From the NCBI GenBank assembly GCA_947503525.1, contig CANNEA010000009.1, positions 1 through 64,000 on the forward strand: DNA of 64,000 bases. The letters run 5' to 3'. Positions 58,086 to 64,000 of this stretch are shown piece by piece; position 1 is the stretch's first letter, and each line of letters opens with the position of its first letter. The notes under the pieces were generated by a model, which saw only the letters and a program-made list of their open reading frames with translations, did no database searches and had not been told where the DNA came from. The position numbers and the translations under genes were made by a program. This DNA comes from an uncultured Carboxylicivirga sp. Its GTDB lineage: Bacteria > Bacteroidota > Bacteroidia > Bacteroidales > Marinilabiliaceae.

Positions 58086-58820
58086 ATGAAGAGTATACTT
58101 GGCTACCTATTAACCCCCATTTTCTATTTATATTACGGATTGGCTCTCGTAATTTATCATCCAATTCAAGTACTTGCACATAAACTATTTGGTGACTATG
58201 CCCGACGAAGAGTTGTTGACTCATTAAATTTCTGGTTGGTAAATGGTCTTTACCTTATGGGCTGCCGAATTAAGTATCATCGTTTGGAGAATCTACCGGT
58301 CGATCGTCCCATAATTATAGTTTCTAATCATCAAAGCTTATTCGATATCCCTGCTGTGGTGAATGGCTTTAAGCAATACTATACCAAGTTTATTTCAAAA
58401 ATTGAATTAAGTAAAAATTTACCAAGTATCTCCTATAATCTTATTCATGGTAAATCAGCCTTGATTGATAGAAATAATGGTGCTCAATCCGTTAAAGAAA
58501 TTTTTAAACTTGGTCGACTTATTCAGGAAAATAATTATGCAGCATGTATATATCCTGAAGGGACAAGAAGTAAAACCGGTAAGGTTAAAAAATTCATGAC
58601 AGCCGGAATCAATACTATGTTGAGAGCTGCGCCTGATGCCGTAATCATTCCTTTTGTTATCGATGGCCATAGCAAGATTATGAGAAGCGGCATGTTTCCT
58701 CTGCACTTCGGTGAAAAAATTACATACACCATGCTTGATCCTATTGAACCCAAAGGTAAAGATGTGGAAGAATTGGTTAGTTCTATACAACAGCGCATTA
58801 AGGATGAATTAGGACAATAA
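58086..58820 (+). CDS. plsC: 1-acyl-sn-glycerol-3-phosphate acyltransferase (PlsC family)
   Basis: This 244-aa membrane acyltransferase makes phosphatidic acid from lysophosphatidic acid. The catalytic motif NHQSLFD (His82 and Asp87) and the substrate motif YPEGTRSKTG (156-165) are intact, as is the VIPFVIDG motif near 195. A hydrophobic N-terminal region (5-28) anchors it to the inner membrane. A good terminator follows. Confidence 0.92.
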   Translation: MKSILGYLLTPIFYLYYGLALVIYHPIQVLAHKLFGDYARRRVVDSLNFWLVNGLYLMGCRIKYHRLENLPVDRPIIIVSNHQSLFDIPAVVNGFKQYYTKFISKIELSKNLPSISYNLIHGKSALIDRNNGAQSVKEIFKLGRLIQENNYAACIYPEGTRSKTGKVKKFMTAGINTMLRAAPDAVIIPFVIDGHSKIMRSGMFPLHFGEKITYTMLDPIEPKGKDVEELVSSIQQRIKDELGQ

Positions 58821-58869
58821 GCCATCGACTTTCCGTCATCATTAGTCTATAATACTGTAACTAAATATG

Positions 58870-58894
58870 AAACGACCTAAGGGTCGTTTTTTTT
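58870..58894 (+). terminator. Terminator after plsC
   Basis: An 8-bp stem (AACGACC/GGTCGTT with one flanking A-T pair) with a 4-nt loop is followed by eight T, a textbook intrinsic terminator 49 bp after the plsC stop. Confidence 0.9.
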
Positions 58895-58943
58895 GTATTC
58901 CTTTATAATGTACCTTTACATCTTACATTAATCATTTGTTATA

Positions 58944-60716
58944 ATGAATATTTTCGAACGACATAGTTTTCATATTCCTGTGTTAGGTCTGGGTTATACT
59001 TTAGATACTCCTATTAAAGTAGCGCCTTATGGTATCTCTTCCGTTATTTCTCTTGTTGATGACATGTTAATGGAGAGTTTAAGAGAGTTTTACAGCAAAA
59101 AATTCGATTTACCATTTCAGGCTATTTCTGATAAAGTTGAAGACTTTAGAGCCAAACGTATTACTTCTTACCTTAACATGGTAGACGATATTGTTGGTAA
59201 AAAAGTAACAGACCTTAAAAAAACCGCATTTGACAAAGGGAGTGACTTGGAGAAATATATTGATATGCTCCCAAAGGTTACTGCTATTAAAGATAAATTT
59301 AATCTGGCTGAAAAAAGCAAACAGGTTAAAGAGGAATTAGTATCCTGGATTAATGCTCATTTACCTATCGGCGATATTGATGTTAACATCATGACCAAGT
59401 TAGATAAGGTAAATAGCAAAAATGGTGAAGAGTTACCTATCGAATACAACGATGCTCATGCTGCTGTTCGTGGTTTTGCAGAAAGTAAGCTAACTTCATC
59501 ATTGGTACTTTCTGCCGGAATGAGCCCAAGGTTATATTCTTATTTGGAAAAGTTTAAAGACTTTTTCCCGGATGTAAACGGTGAGCTTAAAAAGAAAATC
59601 ATTCTTAAAGTTAGTGATTTTCGTTCTGCCTTGGTACAGGGGAAAATGCTTGCTGCCAAAGGAATATGGGTCTCTGAATATAGAATTGAATCGGGTGTAA
59701 ATTGTGGTGGACATGCATTCCCTACAAATGGTGTTTTATTTGGCCCTATTTTGGATGAATTCAGAAAGAACCGTGATAAATTAATCGATACTTGTAAAGG
59801 AGCATATGAAGCTGCTTTGTCTAAAAAAGAACTCAACCAACCCTCTACCGAACCGGAAATAAAAATTACGGCACAAGGCGGAGTTGGAACCCATGAAGAA
59901 CACAATTTCCTTATGGACCATTACAATATGGATGGTATTGGATGGGGTACTCCATTTATGTTGGTTCCGGAAGCAATTAGTATTGACAGGGAGACAATGC
60001 AATTATTAGCTGATGCCAAAGAGAAGGATCTTTATTATAGTGGTTTATCTCCGCTTGGTGTTCCTTTCAATAGTGTGTATGGTGCAAGCATGAGCAAACA
60101 ACGATTAGCTAAAGCTGAGGCTGGAAATCATGGGATGCCATGTACTAAACAGTTTTTAAAATACAATACTGAATATACCGAGAAACCTATTTGTACTTCT
60201 TCGCGTCAATATCAAAAACAAAAGCTTGAAGATCTTAAGGCCCTAAACCTGCCTCAGGATGAATATCAGGAAGCATACGACAACATCATCGAGAAGGAGT
60301 GTTTATGTGTTGGTCTTGGAGTTTCCTTATTGGAATCAAAAGGTATTGCAGTAAAACCAACGGATAAAGTTACGGTTTGTCCCGGACCAAATCTGGCTTA
60401 TTTCTCAAAAGAAATGAGTTTAAAGGAAATGGTTGACCATATCTATGGACGTACTAACGTATTAGATGATAGACCACGACCTCATATGTATTTGAAAGAA
60501 TTGGGCATGTATCTTGACATCTTCAAGAAACGCATGGACAAATTCTTAAAAAACACTGAAGACAAAAAGGAGCATAAACAATTAAAGGCTTTTCAGAAAA
60601 ATGTATTTGAAGGCGTTGCTTATTACCGTGAACTTTTCGCTGAAAAAAGTAAAGATATTATAAGCGAAATGGAAAGCATGTTGGCTAAATATCCTATTCT
60701 GAATAAGGAGTTGTAG
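58944..60716 (+). CDS. Conserved 590-aa protein, possible FMN/TIM-barrel enzyme, function unknown
   Basis: This large cytosolic protein has no signal peptide or TM helix. It starts with LGLGYTLDTPIKVAPYGISSVISLVDD, reminiscent of FMN-dependent TIM-barrel enzymes. The phrases QGGVGTHEEHNFLMDHYNMD, GTPFMLVPEA and SGLSPLGVPFNSVYGAS could be loop regions of such a barrel. Cysteines are conspicuous: Cys254 (SGVNCGGHAF), Cys400, Cys417, a Cys453-x-Cys455 pair and Cys479 (VCPGP), which could hold an Fe-S cluster or zinc. The C-terminal 90 residues are helical and charged. I recognise no named family. It is a single gene with its own terminator and, by its length and composition, a real, well-conserved protein. 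Confidence 0.8.
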   Translation: MNIFERHSFHIPVLGLGYTLDTPIKVAPYGISSVISLVDDMLMESLREFYSKKFDLPFQAISDKVEDFRAKRITSYLNMVDDIVGKKVTDLKKTAFDKGSDLEKYIDMLPKVTAIKDKFNLAEKSKQVKEELVSWINAHLPIGDIDVNIMTKLDKVNSKNGEELPIEYNDAHAAVRGFAESKLTSSLVLSAGMSPRLYSYLEKFKDFFPDVNGELKKKIILKVSDFRSALVQGKMLAAKGIWVSEYRIESGVNCGGHAFPTNGVLFGPILDEFRKNRDKLIDTCKGAYEAALSKKELNQPSTEPEIKITAQGGVGTHEEHNFLMDHYNMDGIGWGTPFMLVPEAISIDRETMQLLADAKEKDLYYSGLSPLGVPFNSVYGASMSKQRLAKAEAGNHGMPCTKQFLKYNTEYTEKPICTSSRQYQKQKLEDLKALNLPQDEYQEAYDNIIEKECLCVGLGVSLLESKGIAVKPTDKVTVCPGPNLAYFSKEMSLKEMVDHIYGRTNVLDDRPRPHMYLKELGMYLDIFKKRMDKFLKNTEDKKEHKQLKAFQKNVFEGVAYYRELFAEKSKDIISEMESMLAKYPILNKEL

Positions 60717-60741
60717 CTTATTGCCTTAGATGATATTATAC

Positions 60742-60773
60742 GAGAGTGTTCATTTAATGGACACTCTCTTTTA
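60742..60773 (+). terminator. Terminator after the 590-aa gene
   Basis: GAGAGTGT and ACACTCTC form a stem with further pairing CATT/AATG around a TT-rich loop, followed by TTTT, 26 bp after the stop codon. Confidence 0.85.
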
Positions 60774-60834
60774 CTTTCTAATATTATTCCGACTGATAAT
60801 GTTTAAATTGAGTCTAATTACAAATACCGGTAGT

Positions 60835-60842
60835 TATATTTG
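60835..60842 (+). promoter_or_regulatory. Candidate -7 element for the DUF1456 gene
   Basis: TATATTTG matches TAnnTTTG exactly, 19 bp before the ATG at 60862. A TTG at 60808 is 24 bp upstream, slightly more than the usual spacing. Confidence 0.45.
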
Positions 60843-60861
60843 CATTAAATAACACTTGATT

Positions 60862-61329
60862 ATGGAAAACAACGATGTTCTGCGACGTATTCGCTACACT
60901 TTTAATCTGAGTGATTCACAAATGATAAAGCTGTTTGAAACCGGTAATAAAGAAGTTACCAGAGCGGAAATCAGTTCATGGATGAAGCGTGAAGGGGATG
61001 AAGATTTTTCTGAATTAGAAGATCATGCGCTAGCCTCTTTTCTGAATGGATTCATTATTTCAAAGAGAGGTAAACAAGAAGGGAAAGAGCCAATTGCTGA
61101 AACAAAGCTCACAAACAATATCATATTCCGAAAATTAAAAATAGCCTTAAATCTAAAAAGTGAAGATATTGTGGAGTTATTTAAGCTTGCAGACAAACAG
61201 ATAAGCATAAGTGAGATTGGCTCATTTTTGCGCAACAAGCAACACAATAAATATCGAGATTTCAATGGCCAGTACATGCGCAACTTCATGAATGGATTAC
61301 AAGCCAAATTTCATAAAGAAGAAGAATAA
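60862..61329 (+). CDS. DUF1456 family protein (YehS-like)
   Basis: This 155-aa protein has two repeated DUF1456 modules, residues 1-68 and about 85-150. Each begins with a NDVLRRIRYTFNLSDSQMIKLF-type helix, contains EIxSWM or EIGSFL, and ends with a FLNGFI/FMNGLQ motif. The start is the ATG at 60862, and an in-frame TTG lies two codons upstream. E. coli YehS is of unknown function. The helical repeats suggest nucleic-acid or protein binding (inference). It is a single gene. Confidence 0.88.
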   Translation: MENNDVLRRIRYTFNLSDSQMIKLFETGNKEVTRAEISSWMKREGDEDFSELEDHALASFLNGFIISKRGKQEGKEPIAETKLTNNIIFRKLKIALNLKSEDIVELFKLADKQISISEIGSFLRNKQHNKYRDFNGQYMRNFMNGLQAKFHKEEE

Positions 61330-61588
61330 TCACAATCAAAAAAAGAGATGATTGGAAAAGAGTTCTTTACCTTCCAATAACAAACAACACCGCCCACTCC
61401 ACTAAAAACAACAAGTAGCGACTTTCTACTTTTTCGAGAAATAAAAGTATTAGTGCAAAACCAAGTTTGTATTGCAAGAACTACTTTAGAGTTCATACTG
61501 CACATGAATGCATATTTTTTTCCCACTCAGGCAACCATTCTGAATTCAATTGCATTTATATTAGCAGAACCTCAACTTATTGGTATTT

Positions 61589-62131
61589 GTGAAAAAGCTG
61601 ATTAAAGATCTAAAGAAAAAACGAAGCAAGGCTCAATACTTGATATTCGATACATACTCGAATTATCTGTATAAGATTGCTTACCGATATCTTAAGGATA
61701 ATCACCTTGTTGAGGAAGTTATTTCGCAAGCATTCCTAAATATCTTCGATAAAATAGCAGATACCACTATTGAAGATGAGGCATCATTTAAAGCATGGTG
61801 CCGAAGGATTACGATTAATCAATCTTTAATGGAGATTCGAAAACATGTTAGGTTTCAGGATAATTTGAGCCTAATCGAAAATATGGAAGAAGCACCAATA
61901 AGTACTGATCAACATCTGCACGAAGAAGATATAGTAAAATTGGTTCTGCAACTTCCTGATGGATACAGAACAATCTTTAACTTATATGCGATTGAAGGCT
62001 ATACACATAAAGAAATAAGCGAAAAACTATCTATCTCAGTAGGCACTTCAAAGTCACAACTAAGTAAAGCTCGTCAATTACTCAAACGTCAAATTGAAAA
62101 TACGGAGGATTACCATGCAGCAATTCGATGA
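61589..62131 (+). CDS. RNA polymerase sigma factor, ECF-like
   Basis: This sigma-70-family factor has about 180 aa. The best start is the GTG at 61589 (VKKLIKDLKKK); a TTG at 61580 is an alternative, and there is no ATG upstream. Region 2 lies at about 20-85 (YSNYLYKIAYRYLKDNHLVEEVISQAF) and region 4 at about 125-175 (LPDGYRTIFNLYAIEGYTHKEISEKLSISVGTSKSQLSKARQLL), the usual ECF layout. Its 3' end overlaps the start of a membrane protein by 17 bp, which is the normal arrangement of a sigma and its anti-sigma factor. Confidence 0.9.
   Translation: MKKLIKDLKKKRSKAQYLIFDTYSNYLYKIAYRYLKDNHLVEEVISQAFLNIFDKIADTTIEDEASFKAWCRRITINQSLMEIRKHVRFQDNLSLIENMEEAPISTDQHLHEEDIVKLVLQLPDGYRTIFNLYAIEGYTHKEISEKLSISVGTSKSQLSKARQLLKRQIENTEDYHAAIR
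62104..62108 (+). promoter_or_regulatory. Strong Shine-Dalgarno site of the anti-sigma gene
   Basis: GGAGG lies 6 bp before the ATG at 62115. Such a strong ribosome-binding site is unusual in this AT-rich Bacteroidota sequence. It is inside the sigma factor coding region and decides the start of the overlapping gene. Confidence 0.7.
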
Positions 62132-62825
62132 AAATAATATAAAAAAAGCCATTGACAATTGGGAGAATACACCTTCCGGTATTGGTTTTAATAAATCAAA
62201 ACTTCTGAATAAACTGGAGCTAAATAAAAAACCTTCGATAGCACTTACCTTATTGCGTATTGCTGCGGTAGTAGCGATACTCTTACTATCAGCAAGTGTT
62301 TATTCAAACTTGAAAATGAACAAGCAATTGGATAAAACAAACCGATTATTATTGAGTGCTCAGCAAGAAAATGAACTAAAAATCTCTCGTCTTACTGACT
62401 CCATTCTCATTTTATCGACTTCGAAGAAAGTGGAATACATTACACAAATTAAAGAGATCCCGGTAGAAACAACACCAGCAGATAACAATGCTGTACAGAA
62501 TGAACACTTTACACAACTTCAATTGGAAAATATGTCATTAAAAAAATCACTTGAAACTCTATCTCTGGCTACCACACATCTTAATGATAGTATTGAAAGT
62601 TTAATGAACAACATGAAATTGATTGAAGATGAATACCAACTTGTTATAAATGACCTACAGAAAAAGAAATCGTTCGAAATTAATTTTGATCAGGAATTAA
62701 TCGCCGCTAATACTACAAAACAAGCAGCTGCAAACCAAAATAACTCAGAAGAAAAACTAAAGGTTAAGCTAGGCAAAAGTGCATCACGCACAGCTCCCAT
62801 TAGAAGAAATTTTTCATTCAGATAG
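62115..62825 (+). CDS. Probable membrane anti-sigma factor with coiled coil
   Basis: This protein has 236 aa from the ATG at 62115, chosen because of the GGAGG site. A longer frame from 62094 is rejected. The N-terminal cytosolic part (1-40, NIKKAIDNWENTPSGIGFNK) resembles the start of Bacteroidota anti-sigma-type proteins. One TM helix lies at about 48-66 (LTLLRIAAVVAILLLSASVY), and an extracytoplasmic coiled coil (about 70-215) is rich in Leu and Asn. The C-terminus is basic. No catalytic motif is seen. Anti-sigma function is inferred from overlap with the ECF gene and from topology. Confidence 0.7.
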   Translation: MQQFDENNIKKAIDNWENTPSGIGFNKSKLLNKLELNKKPSIALTLLRIAAVVAILLLSASVYSNLKMNKQLDKTNRLLLSAQQENELKISRLTDSILILSTSKKVEYITQIKEIPVETTPADNNAVQNEHFTQLQLENMSLKKSLETLSLATTHLNDSIESLMNNMKLIEDEYQLVINDLQKKKSFEINFDQELIAANTTKQAAANQNNSEEKLKVKLGKSASRTAPIRRNFSFR

Positions 62826-62850
62826 AAACCTTGCCCATAAATAATAAATT

Positions 62851-63894
62851 ATGAAAACTCAACATTTCCTTTCAATAATTGTACTTCTTTCCGCTTGTTC
62901 ACAATTCATTCAAGCCAAAGAAAGTCATCAGGACACCTTAGTTTTAAAAATGCCAAACAATGTTTTAGTTGAACAGTTGGTATACTATCGTAGCCCTTCT
63001 GACGTAAAGCTATTCGATAATTTTAAAACTTATCTGGAGGCCTTTCTTGAGCAATTTGACAAACTTGAAACCGATGAACTAAGTGAGGATCATCCAATAC
63101 AAATCGTATTTACAAATGCTTCCAATAATCACTCAAATAAAGAATACAACATTACCGTTGAAGATTATAAGCCAAAGACCAAAGTGACTTTGGTTGAAAA
63201 AAATAGCTTATTACAGATTCATCAGCGCATACATTTATTAAAACTGAAAAGCCCTGACAAATTCAATGATTTTGAGGCTATCATTCATTTTTCAACCATC
63301 GATCAATTAAGAGAGATTGTTAATTTTGATTATGAGAAGATTAATGAAAATCTGCTAAGCATTTATGAAGGCAAAGAGAATAACTATTTAAAACGCAAAC
63401 CATTTTCATCCTGGATAAATGTTAACCCGAATTTTGAAACCGAATTGATTTACAATCAAATTCCAAATCACCCCACTGATCTAATTCAGCTATCAGCAGG
63501 AACAGGTCTTCAAAGTTTAAAAGGGGAATGGTTAGGGAGTTTTGACGCAAAAATGACTCTTATTTTCTCTCAAAAAATGGTTGACAAACACGCCATTACC
63601 ATTGCCTATCAATGGATGTATAACTTCACATCTCCAACAGAAAAGTACGTTAACGATTTTATCGACTTTGGTTATGCCTATAATTTCTCGTCAATTCCCA
63701 AAAAAGACAGATGGGCTGGAATTAACTTTGGAATGCTTGTAAACAGAAAAGGTGAATTCTTCGAGAAAAACACTTTACGTTTGGGACTATATACCAACCT
63801 AAGTAAATCCATAACCGTTGGTCCTCAAATGTACTTTCACGGCTTCTTTAAAAACGTATACCCTGGCATAAAACTTAATGTAACCATTCTATGA
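62851..63894 (+). CDS. Secreted or outer-membrane barrel-like protein, function unknown
   Basis: This 347-aa protein has an N-terminal signal that could be a lipoprotein signal (LLSAC, Cys16) or a conventional one (cleavage after FIQA, residue 22). Residues 25-190 are mixed, with acidic helices. The C-terminal half (about 195-347) is rich in aromatic alternating strands (for example WLGSFDAKMTLIFSQK, AITIAYQWMYNF, RWAGINFGMLVNR) and ends in a hydrophobic strand, as an outer-membrane barrel would. It starts 25 bp after the anti-sigma gene and is likely in the same operon. No family is recognised. Confidence 0.7.
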   Translation: MKTQHFLSIIVLLSACSQFIQAKESHQDTLVLKMPNNVLVEQLVYYRSPSDVKLFDNFKTYLEAFLEQFDKLETDELSEDHPIQIVFTNASNNHSNKEYNITVEDYKPKTKVTLVEKNSLLQIHQRIHLLKLKSPDKFNDFEAIIHFSTIDQLREIVNFDYEKINENLLSIYEGKENNYLKRKPFSSWINVNPNFETELIYNQIPNHPTDLIQLSAGTGLQSLKGEWLGSFDAKMTLIFSQKMVDKHAITIAYQWMYNFTSPTEKYVNDFIDFGYAYNFSSIPKKDRWAGINFGMLVNRKGEFFEKNTLRLGLYTNLSKSITVGPQMYFHGFFKNVYPGIKLNVTIL

Positions 63895-63972
63895 TAATGG
63901 CAGGTTTTTACAAGACTTAAACCCAATATCTCTTTATTATTGCTAGAATGTAAACTACTAAAGAAACTAGCA

Positions 63973-64000
63973 ATGAATATAACTTATCAAAAGTTAAAGT
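63973..64000 (+). CDS. Possible start of a gene cut by the window edge
   Basis: An ATG at 63973 opens a frame that stays open for nine codons to the edge (MNITYQKLK). It is too short to judge. Confidence 0.2.

Noticed and set aside
1-64000. CRISPR arrays, tRNA or rRNA genes, insertion sequences, prophage or integrase genes
   Set aside because: None could be seen in the gaps or among the proteins. Direct repeats of CRISPR type, transposase motifs and cloverleaf sequences are absent as far as I could read.

Overview
The window is AT-rich chromosomal DNA from a member of the Bacteroidota, most likely a marine or sediment Bacteroidales/Marinilabiliales-type organism (inferred). The evidence is several large secreted proteins with type IX secretion (T9SS) C-terminal sorting tails, TAnnTTTG-type -7 promoter elements, weak or absent Shine-Dalgarno sequences, LytS/LytTR two-component pairs, a two-component-regulator-propeller kinase and a GH16 glycosidase with a sorting tail. 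No rRNA, tRNA, CRISPR array, insertion sequence or phage gene was seen, so this looks like core and niche-adaptation chromosome rather than a mobile island.

Layout. 1-10.6 kb (minus): three secreted/T9SS proteins (an edge-truncated tandem-repeat protein, a 651-aa protein and a 2546-aa subtilisin-like protease) preceded by a 46-codon ORF. 10.9-14.8 kb (plus): a TPR/HTH signalling protein and a U32 (RlhA-type) RNA-hydroxylation enzyme. 14.9-22.3 kb (minus): a five-gene block of adaptor, RND pump, TolC-like channel, LytS-type kinase and LytTR regulator. 22.5-26.6 kb (minus): outer-membrane phospholipase A and an AsmA-like protein. 26.7-30.3 kb: a frameshifted ChaN-like gene, a zinc-ribbon protein, an Asp/Glu racemase and a TlpA-like thioredoxin lipoprotein. 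30.5-32.7 kb: a GH16 enzyme. 33.2-39.0 kb (plus): an apparent operon of TetR regulator, LolA-like protein, two FtsX-type permeases, a LolD-like ATPase and a beta-barrel, with a palindromic operator over its promoter. 39.0-41.7 kb (minus): a PAS histidine kinase coupled to an alpha/beta hydrolase. 41.95-49.5 kb (plus): a second adaptor-RND-TolC-LytS-LytTR block in exactly the same gene order as the first. 49.6-55.2 kb: a kelch-type T9SS protein, an NTF2-like lipoprotein and a propeller histidine kinase. 55.3-64 kb: AlkD-like DNA repair, a probable small RNA, peptide deformylase, a lipocalin-like lipoprotein, PlsC, a 590-aa conserved cysteine-rich protein, a DUF1456 protein, a sigma factor with its likely membrane anti-sigma partner, and a secreted barrel-like protein.

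How the parts fit. Much of the window concerns the cell envelope: two export pumps that appear to be wired to their own LytTR two-component systems, an ABC/LolA-like envelope transport cassette under a TetR regulator that carries a textbook EF-hand loop, phospholipid turnover (PldA, PlsC) and secreted macromolecule-degrading enzymes. The most unusual points are the EF-hand in the TetR effector domain with its promoter-overlapping operator, the duplicated five-gene RND/LytTR cassette in which one kinase has lost the conserved Asn-Pro before its histidine, and an unannotated terminator-bearing RNA candidate near 56.1 kb.
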